Shown one piece after another: positions 51,806 through 62,724 of a DNA stretch of 64,000 nucleotides. The stretch covers positions 17,718-81,717 of the forward strand of contig JAOUOS010000011.1 of assembly GCA_029880285.1 (NCBI GenBank), written 5' to 3'. The stretch's first letter is position 1; each line of letters starts with the position of its first letter. Made by a program: the position numbers and the translations under genes. Under the pieces are notes generated by a model that saw only the letters and a list, made by a program, of their open reading frames with translations, had not been told where the DNA came from and did not search any database. This stretch comes from Spirochaetia bacterium. GTDB lineage: Bacteria; Spirochaetota; Leptospiria; Turneriellales; JAOUOS01.

Positions 51806-52692
51806 AGAAAACATATCTTTTTATTGTTATAATTAGTATAATTGTAAATTATTTAAATTGTATTTCGTTTGGAATAAGCATACCTGATGAAGCGGGGCAG
51901 TATAAATCTTTTGAATCAGTACCTGAAATTTTAGAGGAATGGAAAGCGTATGAAAACTCTGAAGAAGAAGTCTTGGTAAAAAAACAGTCTTCTGTATTTA
52001 CAAATTCAAAAAATAATAATGAAATTAAAGTTACATGGGGAAAATTTTCAAAACCCGTTTATGCGATAGGCGCTTTTCTTGAACTTAGAAAAAAAGAAAA
52101 AAATAATATTTTATCTTTAAACCTTGCGCGGGCAAGATGGTCTTTTTTTACAAAAGCAGGTACAGAGGCTGCTTTTTGGCAGGGAAAAATAACAGTTTTT
52201 GCGCAAAGTAAAAACAAGCTTGAAAGAGACGAGTGGCAGAGTTTTCTTGAAGCTCTATCAAGTGAACTGCCAGAAGGAACTCCCCGGCCTATGCCTTTTA
52301 CTCTTCTCTTAAGAGAAGAATCAAATATTAAAGAAGTATATTTTGCTTTTGATTTATCTGCTCCCAATACGAAAGGTTTAACTGAGTTTTTTTATGCCCC
52401 ATGGAAATCTACAAAGGGCGAGGTTGTTTTCGGCTTTAGAATATTTGATAATGATGAAATATTCGCGGTAAATTATTTTAACTCACTGGTAACAGAATCT
52501 CAATTACATTCTGCGGGAATATTAACAGAGTGGGATTTTTCAGGAAAATCATTTCCTGTTATTATACGAGAAGGTGAAACCAAAGAGTATTTTTGTATTC
52601 AGGGAATTACAATTTATTTTATAGCGGGAAATATCGATGAAAAAACAGCGCGCGAAGAAATGAATAAAATATTTGAATCATGGATATTTTAA
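51802..52692 (+). CDS. Secreted or lipid-anchored protein of unknown function
   Basis: This is a 296-residue protein with an N-terminal signal sequence (hydrophobic YLFIVIISIIVNYLNC, cysteine at 20, so a lipoprotein is possible although LNC is a weak lipobox). The rest is mixed alpha/beta with no recognised catalytic motif; FAFDLSAPNTKGLTEFFYA and GFRIFDNDEIFAVNYF may form a repeat-like beta sheet. It overlaps the GGDEF-like gene by 4 nt and is followed 15 nt later by a CheX-like gene, so it is in a signalling operon. Confidence 0.6.
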   Translation: MKKTYLFIVIISIIVNYLNCISFGISIPDEAGQYKSFESVPEILEEWKAYENSEEEVLVKKQSSVFTNSKNNNEIKVTWGKFSKPVYAIGAFLELRKKEKNNILSLNLARARWSFFTKAGTEAAFWQGKITVFAQSKNKLERDEWQSFLEALSSELPEGTPRPMPFTLLLREESNIKEVYFAFDLSAPNTKGLTEFFYAPWKSTKGEVVFGFRIFDNDEIFAVNYFNSLVTESQLHSAGILTEWDFSGKSFPVIIREGETKEYFCIQGITIYFIAGNIDEKTAREEMNKIFESWIF

Positions 52693-52707
52693 GGTTGGTT
52701 TTTATTT

Positions 52708-53205
52708 ATGGACCCTTTTCAAGATGAAAAATTTATTTTGACCGTTTCTTCTTCTTTTATTGATGTATCAGCCGAATGGCTTGAGATTTCAATGATGAGA
52801 GAGGCATATGGACAAACCTATAATGAAGGTATTTGTTATGAATTTTGCGCGGGTATTGATTTCTCAGGAGATATTTCGGGTAAAATGTTTATTTGTATGG
52901 ATGGTTATACTAAGCTTTTACTTTTGCCTTATGTTGCCGCTAAATTTAATTTATCGCAATTTCATTGGGAGGCTGCAGAAAGTTCTCTTCTTTCGTATGT
53001 AAATCAAATAGGAGGCAAAATTTTTTCAGAGTTAGAGGACTATTTTAGTACTTTTGAAATAAAACCGCCAAGTCTTTACAGTAATAAACTTGTTCCCCTG
53101 CCAGCAGATGAGTTTAGAAAATATGCTGTTATATTTTTTTTGCGTGATGAAAAAAAGAAAAAATATCTGGGTAGATTACATACTACCATCGCAATGAAAA
53201 AATAA
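52708..53205 (+). CDS. CheX/CheC-like protein without the usual catalytic glutamate
   Basis: This is a 165-residue protein. The segment GDISGKMFICMDGYTKLLLLPYVAAKF, then SLLSYVNQIGGKIFSELEDYF, resembles the CheX fold, where the second helix normally carries the ExxN motif that dephosphorylates CheY-P. Here the position reads S-Y-V-N, so the asparagine is kept and the glutamate is not. It is probably a CheX-family protein that binds rather than hydrolyses, or a remote relative. It is the third gene of the operon starting at 50276. Family assignment is moderate. Confidence 0.5.
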   Translation: MDPFQDEKFILTVSSSFIDVSAEWLEISMMREAYGQTYNEGICYEFCAGIDFSGDISGKMFICMDGYTKLLLLPYVAAKFNLSQFHWEAAESSLLSYVNQIGGKIFSELEDYFSTFEIKPPSLYSNKLVPLPADEFRKYAVIFFLRDEKKKKYLGRLHTTIAMKK

Positions 53206-53210
53206 GATTA

Positions 53211-55148
53211 TTAATCAAGAAAATCTTTTAGTTTTCTCATGCGGGTAGGGGCTCTTAGTCTTCGCAATGCTTTTGCTTCAATTTGCCGTATTCTCTCTCT
53301 GGTAACTTTGAAAACATATCCTACCTCTTCTAAAGTATGAGTATATCCATCATCAAGGCCAAAACGCATTCTAATTACTTTTTGTTCTCTCGCGGGTAAT
53401 GTTGCTAATACCTGTTGAAGCTGTTCTGCCAAGATAGACTGGGCAGTTGCCGCCATCGGACTTTCTGCTTTTTTATCTTCAATAAAATCGCCTAATTCAG
53501 AATCTTCATCTTCTCCCACCGGAGTTTCAAGACTTACAGGGTCTTTAGCAACGGTTTTTACCTGCTTAACTTTTGCAGCCGGCCAGCCTAATCTTTCTGC
53601 AATTTCATCATCATTTGGCTCTCTGCCTATTTCTTGCATAAACATTCTTATTTCACGGTTTACTTTATTTATTTGTTCAATCATATGACCGGGAATTCTA
53701 ATAGTTCTTGCCTGTTCAGAGATACTTCTCGTGATTGACTGGCGTATCCACCATGTAGCGTATGTCGAAAACTTATATCCTTTACGGTATTCGAATTTTT
53801 CAACAGCTTTCATTAAACCTATATTACCTTCTTGAATTAAGTCATAAAAATGCATGCCTCTGTTAGCAAAGCGTTTCGCGATAGATACAACAAGTCTTAA
53901 ATTAGCGTTTACAAGTTCTTTTTTTGCGCTTTCAATTTCTCTTTGCCCACGAGCGATTTTTTCTCCCCATGATAAAATAATAAGAGTAGGTGACCCCGCC
54001 TCCTGCTCCATGCGTCTAAGTTTTCTTTCATTATTTCTAATATCTTTTATAATGTCTTTAACATCTTCAATAGAGCAGTCCATTTCTTTTTCAACTAAAT
54101 CTAATTCTTCATTTTTTTCTATATAGCGGTTATAGGCTTTAATGGCTTTTACGTCTCTCCCGTATTTTTCTTTTAATCTTAAAAAATGTCGTTTGATTTC
54201 TTTTATACGAAATACCATGCTTTTTATTTTATTGACATGTTTAATTAGTTCTTTTATTGAAATACCCACAAGTATTGTATGTTCAGAAGCGTTATTTTCA
54301 AGTTTTAATATTTCTGCCCAAATTTCCTGATGTTTTTTACTCTTATGCGTGTATCGTTTTAGTTTTGATTTTAATTCCTGTATTTTTTTATCAATTTGAA
54401 TAACAGGCTCTATTTCTTTTAAAAATATTTCTCTTAATTCTTCCTGTTCGGTAAATGGAATATAATATGTTTTAGAGGCCCTGCAGATATCTGTTATTCG
54501 CATACTTCTCTTTTCTATTTTTGAAAAATATCTTAAAAATGAATGTCTAAGAAGGGAAGATCTTAACACTGCTTCTTCAATGATATTTTCTCCTTTTTCT
54601 ATTCGTGTAGCCAGCTCAACTTCTTTATCAGCCGAGATAAGAGAAATTTTTCCAATTTCTTTTAGATATAACCTCATAGGGTCATCGGCCTCACTTACAG
54701 TACCAAATGATTTCTTTTTGAGTATTTGAGGCCTTAATTTAGGATTGCTTAAAAGTTGAGTTAGAATATCTAAGCTATAGCCAGCATTCATTAATTGAAT
54801 CGCTAAATCTTGTATGGTAATAGCTTTCTTTTCATTTGTTTTAATTTCATATCCTAATTTTTCAAGCTCAGTTATTAAAGCTTTAGGAACTTTTTGCTCA
54901 CCTAAAATGGAAATATTAACAGAATAATTTGATTTTGCTTTATCATTAGATTTTGATACAGATTTTTTATCATATTCTTCAACTATTTCAATGCCATATT
55001 GGTTAAGAAGGATAAATACATCATCAATTTTATCTGAATTTAATAATTTTTCAGGAAGAATATCATTTATTTCATCATAAGTGATTTCACCATTTGCTTT
55101 TCCTATATTAATAATTTTTTGAATTTCTGGTAACTGTTCTAACTCCAC
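53211..55148 (-). CDS. rpoD: Primary sigma factor RpoD
   Basis: This is a 645-residue sigma-70. It has a region 1.1-like acidic N-terminus, region 1.2 ([21 protein letters not shown]), a long non-conserved region (about 200-390), region 2 ([27 protein letters not shown] and [20 protein letters not shown]), region 3, and region 4 ([20 protein letters not shown], then [17 protein letters not shown]). It directs RNA polymerase to TTGACA/TATAAT promoters, consistent with the promoter at 6352. The gene converges with the CheX-like gene, 5 nt apart. No dnaG lies upstream. Confidence 0.97.
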   Translation of the reverse strand: MELEQLPEIQKIINIGKANGEITYDEINDILPEKLLNSDKIDDVFILLNQYGIEIVEEYDKKSVSKSNDKAKSNYSVNISILGEQKVPKALITELEKLGYEIKTNEKKAITIQDLAIQLMNAGYSLDILTQLLSNPKLRPQILKKKSFGTVSEADDPMRLYLKEIGKISLISADKEVELATRIEKGENIIEEAVLRSSLLRHSFLRYFSKIEKRSMRITDICRASKTYYIPFTEQEELREIFLKEIEPVIQIDKKIQELKSKLKRYTHKSKKHQEIWAEILKLENNASEHTILVGISIKELIKHVNKIKSMVFRIKEIKRHFLRLKEKYGRDVKAIKAYNRYIEKNEELDLVEKEMDCSIEDVKDIIKDIRNNERKLRRMEQEAGSPTLIILSWGEKIARGQREIESAKKELVNANLRLVVSIAKRFANRGMHFYDLIQEGNIGLMKAVEKFEYRKGYKFSTYATWWIRQSITRSISEQARTIRIPGHMIEQINKVNREIRMFMQEIGREPNDDEIAERLGWPAAKVKQVKTVAKDPVSLETPVGEDEDSELGDFIEDKKAESPMAATAQSILAEQLQQVLATLPAREQKVIRMRFGLDDGYTHTLEEVGYVFKVTRERIRQIEAKALRRLRAPTRMRKLKDFLD

Positions 55149-55397
55149 GAATTTTCTCCGGTTTAATTTTTTTATTTAAATAATACAATACTTTATCATA
55201 TTTCTTTATATTATTATTGTTTTTTATTGAAAGCGAAATAGCTGTTCAAAGTTATATATCGGCTATTATATGCTTAAGATCCTTACTCTATTATTGAAAA
55301 TATACTTTTTCATATGAAATAATATGATTTTTTTAAATAAATGGCAAATTTTATTTGATATTTATTTAAAAAATAAAACGTTTACCAATATATTATA

Positions 55398-55631
55398 TTA
55401 ATTTGCGAATTGACCTGTTTTTTTAGGAGCCGTCGTTTCAAGGGAAGATATTAAATCTTTTGGATTTATATTGTATCCAAGGTCGTAGGCTGTTTCAGCA
55501 TAAAATAAAATTACTTTTTTAATGCGCTTTTGGGCTTGTTCATAGTTTAATCCATAGCAAAAGATATCTAACTCTGGGCAATTTGCCACGTATTCACCAT
55601 TTTTTTGCCAAATTTTTATTGAGAGGTCCAC
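55398..55631 (-). CDS. Orphan HicB-like protein
   Basis: This is a 77-residue protein. IKIWQKNGEYVANCPELDIFCYGLNYEQAQKRIKKV in outline is the HicB/UPF0150 partial RNase-H fold (antitoxin half). No DNA-binding tail is evident and no HicA toxin frame is present on either side within about 250 bp. It lies in an AT-rich intergenic stretch between rpoD and the MCP gene. It may be a solitary HicB or a remnant of a TA pair. Confidence 0.7.
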   Translation of the reverse strand: MDLSIKIWQKNGEYVANCPELDIFCYGLNYEQAQKRIKKVILFYAETAYDLGYNINPKDLISSLETTAPKKTGQFAN

Positions 55632-55843
55632 GAAAATATTGTCGGTGTTTTTTAAAAAATTTTAAGAGATTTTCGAATATTTATGTTTTAATTATAAAAA
55701 ATAGATATATTAAAATAAACTTATTTTTATTGCTGGAATAAAGCTAGATATTTTTAATTAATTGAAATAAAAAGATACTGCTTAACTTTAAAGAAAAATT
55801 ATTATGTAAAAGCGATATTTGCCGATAATAAGGATATTATATT

Positions 55844-58102
55844 ATGGTAAACGGAAAAGAACAAACTGCAGTGAAATATAGTGATGCAGAAAGAAATTTA
55901 AAAAATACAGAATCTTCAGAAGAAGAATTTGAAGAAGAAAGAGAGCAGCTATTTAACCAGAAAAATTCCTTAAAGGGGCGTTTAATAAAATGGTTTGTGT
56001 TTGTAGCTCTTATTATTCCGATAGTCGCGGGAACCCTTACAATCTCATTGTATTATAAAGGGCATACCGAAATTTCAAACCAGAATCTTTCAAACACTGC
56101 TAGTTTTTTCAATAGTTTCATTAGTTATAATATAATAGAAAGATCCAATGATATTAAAGCCTTAGCTAAAGAAAATTACATTGCAAAAGCCGCGAAATTA
56201 ACAAATACTCGTGATATAGTTTCTGAATTAAATAAATATGTAGCTTACAATGATATATATGATATGATAATGGTTTTTGATAGAGCCGGTAGATTAAGAA
56301 ATATAAATGACATATCTGGGCAGGGTAAGAAAATAAATTCACAAGCGCTTGTTGGTTTAAACCAAAGTACATGGCAATGGTCAACGCTTCCCGGAGATAA
56401 TGAAGCAACAATAGAATGGTTTAATAGCTGCATTAAACCTGATAGAGAGAAGGCTTATATCACAAAAGAAATTCGACAAAATAAAACCTTTCAAAACCTT
56501 AAATTGCCTGAATATAATATATTTTTTGCCATGCCCATAAAACAAAGAGGTCAAGTTATTGGTTGCGTTGTTTCTGCTTTTTCAATGGAAAAAATGGCTA
56601 TGCATTATAAAAACGTAATAGCTTCAGTAAAAAAAGGAATAAAATCTTTTGATATCAGTATAATGGATAAAAATGGAATAATTATTTGGGAAAGCTTTGA
56701 AAATAATCAGCGGGCATTTCTAGATAATCTTAAACTTACTAATGATCCTCTTTATGAAAACTGGAAATCGAAGGGTTTTAAATCTTATGAATCAGAGATG
56801 TTGGATAAAAGAACTGGAAAAAAAATATTTGCTTCTATTCAAACTATAGAAGAATTTAATTGGGCCGTTATCTCAAAAGCAGACAAAAGCGAGGTTCAAA
56901 AATCTTCTATTAATATATTCTTGATATCAATAATAACAACATTATTACTTATGATTCTTACCGCATTCTTAATATATAAATATACGAAAAAAATTACTAT
57001 GCCCATTCAATCTTCAGCGGTTGCTATTGAAAAAATAGGCTATGGAGATTTGAGGGTGCAGGTAGAAGTAGAAAGTCAAGATGAACTGGGTAAGCTTCAA
57101 TTTTTTATTAATGAAATGGCAAATCATTTAAGAACTCTGGTTAGGGCATTGACAGGCTCTAGAAGTGTTTCAACAACATATTCTCATCAGGCTGCTAAAA
57201 GAGTTAAAGATATTTTGCGCTCAAATCAAGAACAGGCGGCTCTTCTTGAAGAAGCCTCTGCGGCCGTAGAAGAATTGTCTGCTTCTACTCAGAGTATTTT
57301 AGAAGCATCGCAAAAACAGTTAAAAGGGGCAGAAACAAACAGTAAAGCAATGGATGATTTACAGGATTCATTTATAAAATCTGCGGATATTCAAAGGCAA
57401 ATTACGAAAGAAGCATCTCAGACAATGGAGCAAGCCAGATCGGGAGGCGATGCTGTTCAAATACTGGTTGTTAGTATGGAGGAGATTTTTGAAACATCAC
57501 AGAAAATTTTAGGCATTATTGATGTTATTAATGATATTGCTGATCAAACAGATTTATTGGCCTTAAACGCATCTATAGAAGCGGCTCGAGCAGGGGAACA
57601 CGGCAAGGGGTTTGCCGTTGTGGCGCATGAAATAAGTGAATTAGCAGAAAGAAGTTCAACTTCAGCTAAAGAAATTTCGCGCCTTTTAAGAACGGCAAAC
57701 CAAAAGGTTGAAGATGGTACAGAAAAAGTGCGTGGTACCAGAGAAATTTTTAGTAAAATTATTAATTCAATGGAATCTTTAACAAAAGATATTAAAATTG
57801 TAAGAGAGTTTGACACAGTTCAAAGCGGCGCCGTAAATGAGACAGCGCAAAGAGCAAGAAACGTGGCTCTTTTAGCGAAAGAAATTGCTGATGCCACAAG
57901 GCTTCAAAATCAATCTGCGGAAGAAATTACCGATGATATGAGCCGCGCGAATGAAATTACTTCTGATAACGTAGAGCAAATTGAAAAACTTGACAGTCTG
58001 TTAAAAGAACTGGAATCATTAATGGAAGAAGGATTAAAATTAGTACATCAGTTTAAGCTCCCATCAAAATCAGAAGAAGATGAGAATAATTTGTTACAAT
58101 AA
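55844..58102 (+). CDS. Methyl-accepting chemotaxis protein
   Basis: This is a 752-residue receptor. An acidic cytosolic tail of about 46 residues precedes the first helix (about 50-70). A periplasmic dCache-type sensor (about 75-360) is followed by helix 2 (about 363-382), a HAMP domain (about 385-440) and a long signalling coiled coil. The hairpin tip reads [20 protein letters not shown], where most receptors have NLLALNAAIEAARAG. There is no C-terminal CheR-tether pentapeptide. The ribosome-binding site AAGGA lies upstream. The 3' end overlaps the ruvA stop on the other strand by 9 nt. Ligand unknown. Confidence 0.95.
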   Translation: MVNGKEQTAVKYSDAERNLKNTESSEEEFEEEREQLFNQKNSLKGRLIKWFVFVALIIPIVAGTLTISLYYKGHTEISNQNLSNTASFFNSFISYNIIERSNDIKALAKENYIAKAAKLTNTRDIVSELNKYVAYNDIYDMIMVFDRAGRLRNINDISGQGKKINSQALVGLNQSTWQWSTLPGDNEATIEWFNSCIKPDREKAYITKEIRQNKTFQNLKLPEYNIFFAMPIKQRGQVIGCVVSAFSMEKMAMHYKNVIASVKKGIKSFDISIMDKNGIIIWESFENNQRAFLDNLKLTNDPLYENWKSKGFKSYESEMLDKRTGKKIFASIQTIEEFNWAVISKADKSEVQKSSINIFLISIITTLLLMILTAFLIYKYTKKITMPIQSSAVAIEKIGYGDLRVQVEVESQDELGKLQFFINEMANHLRTLVRALTGSRSVSTTYSHQAAKRVKDILRSNQEQAALLEEASAAVEELSASTQSILEASQKQLKGAETNSKAMDDLQDSFIKSADIQRQITKEASQTMEQARSGGDAVQILVVSMEEIFETSQKILGIIDVINDIADQTDLLALNASIEAARAGEHGKGFAVVAHEISELAERSSTSAKEISRLLRTANQKVEDGTEKVRGTREIFSKIINSMESLTKDIKIVREFDTVQSGAVNETAQRARNVALLAKEIADATRLQNQSAEEITDDMSRANEITSDNVEQIEKLDSLLKELESLMEEGLKLVHQFKLPSKSEEDENNLLQ

Positions 58103-58741
58103 AGACAAATAGAGACGAATCCAGTCTTGTAAAAACTCGTCTTTAAGAGATGGTAAATTAGATTCGTTCATATTTTTAATCTTATATTCAGCTTTTTCTA
58201 TTTCTTTTTTTTGAAATCCTAAAGCCATAAGCGCTTCTTCAATTTGGGTTTTTACCGGATTTTTATCTGTTTTTACCTCTATTTGTGTTTCAAGAGATAA
58301 AGGTCCTTTTGATAATAAGTTTTCTAGTCTCATTAGTTTATTTCTCTTTTGTCCTGCCTCAAATAATATTTTTTCAGCTTTCGTGCCGCCTATCCCCGGT
58401 ATGCGCAAAAGTTTTTCTTTTTCACCGCTTTGTAAAACTGAAAGAAGTATTTCACTGCTTATACCCGAAATAAGATTCAATGCCATTTTTGGCCCTATTC
58501 CCTGAAGACTTCTTAAGAAATCAAAAAGATGAGCTTCGGCTTCATTTAAAAATCCATATAGAGACTGCTCAGTTTCAGTAACAATAAAACGTGTATAGAG
58601 CTGAATGTCTTTACTCTTATTTTTGTTGATCTCTTCAAAAGCGCCCAAAGGAATATTTACTCCGTAGCCGATACCATTTACCTCAAGCGTTACAAAAAAA
58701 GCCGATAAGTTCTGAACTTTTCCTTTTAATGAATATATCAT
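58094..58741 (-). CDS. ruvA: Holliday junction branch-migration protein RuvA
   Basis: This is a 215-residue RuvA. The N-terminal OB fold ([29 protein letters not shown] in outline) is followed by two helix-hairpin-helix motifs, [13 protein letters not shown] and [13 protein letters not shown], which bind the junction, and a C-terminal domain III (about 160-205) that contacts RuvB. The start overlaps the ruvC stop by 4 nt (ATGA), so translation is coupled. ruvB is not present in the window. The 3' end overlaps the MCP gene end by 9 nt. Confidence 0.96.
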   Translation of the reverse strand: MIYSLKGKVQNLSAFFVTLEVNGIGYGVNIPLGAFEEINKNKSKDIQLYTRFIVTETEQSLYGFLNEAEAHLFDFLRSLQGIGPKMALNLISGISSEILLSVLQSGEKEKLLRIPGIGGTKAEKILFEAGQKRNKLMRLENLLSKGPLSLETQIEVKTDKNPVKTQIEEALMALGFQKKEIEKAEYKIKNMNESNLPSLKDEFLQDWIRLYLSLL

Positions 58742-59226
58742 ATTTTTCTACCCCTAAAACCCAGCCACGCGCAAAGAGCCAGCCCAAGTCCGTCAGCAGC
58801 GTCATCTGGCTTTGGTATTTCAGATAAATTAAGTATTTGAGCCGTCATTTTTTGAAGCTGTATTTTTTCAGCTTTACCATAACCGGTTATCATCTTTTTC
58901 ATACTTGTAGGTGTTATTTCTATGATCGGTATTTTATTTTTATGTAGAGTTAAAAGTATAATTCCTCTTGCTTGTATAAGTTTAATTCCTGTGGTCAAAT
59001 TTTTTCTAAAGAAAACCTGTTCAATGGCGCACATAGAAATGTTTTTTTTATGTATTAAATTTTTAAGCGATTTTTCTATTATTTCAAGCCTTTCACCGTC
59101 AGATTTCTCCGATGAAGTTTCTATTATGCCTGCCTTTACATAAACCGGTTTGCCTTGTGTATTTGAATTTTTAATTAACCCGAAACCAAGTCTGGCATAG
59201 CCGGGATCAATTCCTAAAAAAAACAT
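58738..59226 (-). CDS. ruvC: Holliday junction resolvase RuvC
   Basis: This is a 162-residue endonuclease of the RNase-H fold. The catalytic acidic residues are in LGIDPGYARLGFG (Asp), CAIEQVFF (Glu), and KPDDAADGLGLAL (two Asp), so all four are present. It cuts four-way junctions symmetrically. Its start shares a base with the yebC stop (TAATG) and its end overlaps ruvA by 4 nt. The three genes form one tightly coupled unit, and the order yebC-ruvC-ruvA is common among bacteria. Confidence 0.96.
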   Translation of the reverse strand: MFFLGIDPGYARLGFGLIKNSNTQGKPVYVKAGIIETSSEKSDGERLEIIEKSLKNLIHKKNISMCAIEQVFFRKNLTTGIKLIQARGIILLTLHKNKIPIIEITPTSMKKMITGYGKAEKIQLQKMTAQILNLSEIPKPDDAADGLGLALCAWLGFRGRKI

Positions 59227-59981
59227 TAACCCGCTAAAACTTCTTCAGTAAGTTCTAAGTTTGTAAATACATTTTGAACATCATCATGATTTTCAAGATT
59301 TTCAATCAGCTTTAATACTGAAGATACTTTTTCTTTATCAAGAGGTATTTCGGCTTTAGGTAAATATTGAAGTCCCGATTCAATTATTTCTATGTTTTTA
59401 TTTTCAATTTGTTTATATAGTTTCTCAAGCGCACTGTGAAAGTTTTCTTTAGAGGTTTTTAAGGCATAAATATTTTCATCGTCTTTTTCAAAATCGTCCG
59501 CGCCGCATTCAATGGATATCTCAAAAAGCTCTTCTTCACTTGTATTTTCACTTTTTACTAAAATTAATCCTTTATGTTCAAAAAGATAACTTACGGCTCC
59601 CGCTTCTGCCATTGAACCGCCTGCTTTTGTGAAGATATTTTTTATTTCGGGTACCGTGCGGCTTTTTTTATCTGTGAGAACTTCAATTATAACAGCAATA
59701 CCGCCTGGACCGTATCCCTCATAGATCATTTCGTCATAATTTTCACCTTCAAGTTCTCCGGTGCCTTTTTTAATAGCTCTTTCAATATTATCTTTAGGCA
59801 TATTATTTTCTCTTGCTTTAATAACGGCCGATTTTAATCTTGAATTGCTTGACTCGTCACTGCCGCCTAGTTTCGCGGAGATTGTAATTTCTTTGGCAAG
59901 TTTAGTAAATATTTTGCCTCTTTTAGCATCCACTGCCTGCTTTCGGTGCTTGATATTTGCCCATTTTGAATGTCCAGCCAT
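59226..59981 (-). CDS. yebC: YebC/PmpR-family transcription regulator
   Basis: This is a 251-residue protein of the YebC family. MAGHSKWANIKHRKQAVDAK opens the conserved helical domain, NMPKDNIERAIKKGTG and YEGYGPGGIAVIIEVLTDKK follow, and NLELTEEVLAG ends the fold. Family members act as DNA-binding regulators in some bacteria and in translation of difficult sequences in others; the role here cannot be chosen from sequence. First gene of the yebC-ruvC-ruvA unit; the coding end overlaps the ruvC start. Confidence 0.96.
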   Translation of the reverse strand: MAGHSKWANIKHRKQAVDAKRGKIFTKLAKEITISAKLGGSDESSNSRLKSAVIKARENNMPKDNIERAIKKGTGELEGENYDEMIYEGYGPGGIAVIIEVLTDKKSRTVPEIKNIFTKAGGSMAEAGAVSYLFEHKGLILVKSENTSEEELFEISIECGADDFEKDDENIYALKTSKENFHSALEKLYKQIENKNIEIIESGLQYLPKAEIPLDKEKVSSVLKLIENLENHDDVQNVFTNLELTEEVLAG

Positions 59982-60015
59982 ACTTCCATTTATTGGCTTT
60001 TAGCGGCGCTGACAA

Positions 60016-62724
60016 TTATTTTTTATCTGATTGTTCTTTAAGTTTATTTAAAATATCTTCTAACTGTTTTTGAGAATTTCCATAGTCTGTCCAGTTGCCT
60101 TCTTTTAAGTTTTTTTGGCTTTCGGCATAAGTATCAATGGCAGATTGAATTAAATTTTTAAAATCTCCTGAAAGTACTTTTTGAATTTCTTCTTTGGTAT
60201 ATGTCGTATCAAGAGAAATACCTTCAAATACGGCTTCAAGCGCTTTTTGAAGGGTTTCTTCCATCACAATATTATTTTTATATGAAGCGATTACTCTTTT
60301 TAGGGCCGGCATTTCTGCCTGGTCTGCCTTTAAGTACAACGGTTCAACATATAATAAAGAATCCGCGATAGGTATTACCATCAAATTGCCCCTTATCACA
60401 TTAGAACCTTTTTGGCTCCACAAGGTTAATAGTTCAGATATAGCCGGGTCTTGATCGATTCTGGCCTCTATTTGCATTGGACCGTAAATGAGTTCTTGTT
60501 TGGGGAATTCATAAAGCAAAAGTTTACCGTAATTATCGCCGTCAGAGTTGGCTGTCATCCAGCCCACCATATTGTTCTTATTTGACGGCGTGAAGGGAAG
60601 AATTAAAAGAAACTCTTCTTTTTGACTTTCAGGAAGTTTCATAATTAGATAATACGGATCTACATTTTGCTCCTTTGATTCATATATTTCTGTGGGAATG
60701 CGCCATAAATCTTCTTTGTTATAAAAAACACCCGGATCACTCATGTGGTATTTTGAAAAGATTCCGCTTTGAATTAAAAATAAATCAACAGGATATCTAA
60801 AATGTTCTTTTATACCGGGGGGTACTTTTGATTTGTTTTTAAATAAAGTAGGAAAAATACTCTGATATGTTTTAAGTACAGGATCATTTTCATCTATGGC
60901 GTAAAAATCAACCGTGCCATTATAAGCGTCTATTACAACCTTTACGGAATTTCTAATATAATTAGTATCATAACCGCGTATAGGTTCAGCGTAAGGATAT
61001 CTATTGCCGTATGTATAAGCGTCTAATATCCAAAAGAGCCTGCCGTCAACAATTGTCAGATACGGGTCGCGGTCATAGCGTAAAAACGGAGCAATTGTTT
61101 GTACTCTGTCGTAAATATTTCGCCGGTATAAAATTTTACTTTTATCGGTGAAGTATTCAGAAATTAAAATTTTAATGGTTTTATAATGAAAAGAGTATAC
61201 TAGTTTTTTAAACAAAGAAGAAAGTTCAACTCCCGCTTTCCCTTCGTATTTCGTAAATTTATTACTGCCGCCAATAGGATAATCAAATTCTTCTGTTGTT
61301 GTATTTGTGAAAATATAATGATTGGTTTTTTCTCCAAAATAAATTTCAGGTCTTGTTACATTTATATTTATAGAAGATACCGGAGGAATATCTTTGATGA
61401 AAAGTTTTGGCATCCCTTCGGGTGTAACTTCATTAACGGGACTCATAACAACACCGTAACCATGTGTGTATTTAAGCCTTTGATTAACCCATGTTTTTGC
61501 CTGTTCAGGAACCTGATCATAAGAAAGTTCCCGGGCCGCCATCATAACTTGTCTATATTCACCATTGATATTGTATCTGTCGATATCAACATCGTTAAAT
61601 TTATAATAAAGACGAATCTCTTGAATTTGACGATAAGTGCTTAGTAGAGGACGCCAGTCCCAAAGTCTTATGTTGTTTATAGTTAGTTTGTTATCATTAA
61701 GATCTTGTTTTGTAAGTTCGGCAGTACCAGAATACTTTTGTGTTTTTACCTTATCTAAACCGTAGGCCATGCGGGTAAAATTAATATTATGTTTAATATA
61801 GGGTGTTTCTTTTTCAAGCTCATTTGGTTCTACCATGAATTTTTGCTGAAAAGCAGGATATATCCAGTGAACAAGGGCGAGGCCTGCTAATATAATCACT
61901 GGCGCCGTAAGAAGCAGTACTAGTTCTCTTCGAAAAAGAGATATAATAATTATGGCCGCGGCTGCCAAAGAGGCTATGCTCATAAACCAGTAAGAAAAAA
62001 CTCTGGCATGGGCATCGGTATATCCTGCACCATAAACTACCCCTGATGATGAATACAGCAGATCAAACTTTTCAAGCCAGTAACCAAATGCCAAAATAAA
62101 GGTTAGCCCTGCTAATAAAACGCTTATATGAGCTTTTGAGGCATTCGTAAAAAGATTTTTCCATCCGCCGTGCATCCACTGTAAAGCACCCGTGATAATA
62201 TAAACTATTACCCCCATAATTAAAGCCAAAATAAAGAAAGCAAATATCCAGTTTTTTATGCTTTCATAAAAAGGCAGCGTAAAAAAATAAAAACTTAAAT
62301 CATTATTAAAAATAGGATCCGTAATATTAAATTTTTGACCATGCAAAAATTCAAGAACAGTTTGCCATTTTGGTAAAGCTGCCGAGGCGGCTAAAAAAGA
62401 AAATACAGCGATAAGAGCAATAGCTAGAAAGTGAATAAATTTTTCACCGGGTATCATAATATTACCCACTCTTTCGAGAGTTTTTTTGCCGCTAAACTGC
62501 CAGGCAATTTTATAATTAATAGAAAGTAAAATGCCAAATATAAAAAAGAAAAATAACCAAATAAGTATTTTTGAATTTAAAATTTTCCAAAATACATCTT
62601 GATAGCCTACCGCTTCAAACCAGTAAGTATCAGCTAAAAAGCCGACAAATCCGGAAGAAAGAGGCAGTATAATAATAAAAAGAGCGGCTATTGCCCAAAC
62701 TATTCTTTGCAGATTTTTTTCCAT
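60016..62724 (-). CDS. UPF0182-family membrane protein
   Basis: This is a 902-residue COG1615 protein. Seven or so helices occupy the first 300 residues (YWFEAVGYQDVFWKIL lies between the first two), and a large extracytoplasmic domain follows, with family motifs LPKWQ, FTRMAYGLD, IRLWDWRPLLSTY and FLLILPFTPSNKNNMVGWM. The acidic tail ends LEDILNKLKEQSDKK. The family is widespread, but its biochemical function is unknown. The gene stands alone, 34 nt downstream of yebC's start region and reading the same way, so it could be co-transcribed with yebC-ruvCA. Confidence 0.93.
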   Translation of the reverse strand: MEKNLQRIVWAIAALFIIILPLSSGFVGFLADTYWFEAVGYQDVFWKILNSKILIWLFFFFIFGILLSINYKIAWQFSGKKTLERVGNIMIPGEKFIHFLAIALIAVFSFLAASAALPKWQTVLEFLHGQKFNITDPIFNNDLSFYFFTLPFYESIKNWIFAFFILALIMGVIVYIITGALQWMHGGWKNLFTNASKAHISVLLAGLTFILAFGYWLEKFDLLYSSSGVVYGAGYTDAHARVFSYWFMSIASLAAAAIIIISLFRRELVLLLTAPVIILAGLALVHWIYPAFQQKFMVEPNELEKETPYIKHNINFTRMAYGLDKVKTQKYSGTAELTKQDLNDNKLTINNIRLWDWRPLLSTYRQIQEIRLYYKFNDVDIDRYNINGEYRQVMMAARELSYDQVPEQAKTWVNQRLKYTHGYGVVMSPVNEVTPEGMPKLFIKDIPPVSSININVTRPEIYFGEKTNHYIFTNTTTEEFDYPIGGSNKFTKYEGKAGVELSSLFKKLVYSFHYKTIKILISEYFTDKSKILYRRNIYDRVQTIAPFLRYDRDPYLTIVDGRLFWILDAYTYGNRYPYAEPIRGYDTNYIRNSVKVVIDAYNGTVDFYAIDENDPVLKTYQSIFPTLFKNKSKVPPGIKEHFRYPVDLFLIQSGIFSKYHMSDPGVFYNKEDLWRIPTEIYESKEQNVDPYYLIMKLPESQKEEFLLILPFTPSNKNNMVGWMTANSDGDNYGKLLLYEFPKQELIYGPMQIEARIDQDPAISELLTLWSQKGSNVIRGNLMVIPIADSLLYVEPLYLKADQAEMPALKRVIASYKNNIVMEETLQKALEAVFEGISLDTTYTKEEIQKVLSGDFKNLIQSAIDTYAESQKNLKEGNWTDYGNSQKQLEDILNKLKEQSDKK

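Noticed and set aside
55149..55397. HicA toxin frame beside the HicB-like gene
   Set aside because: The stretch is AT-rich with frequent stops on both strands.
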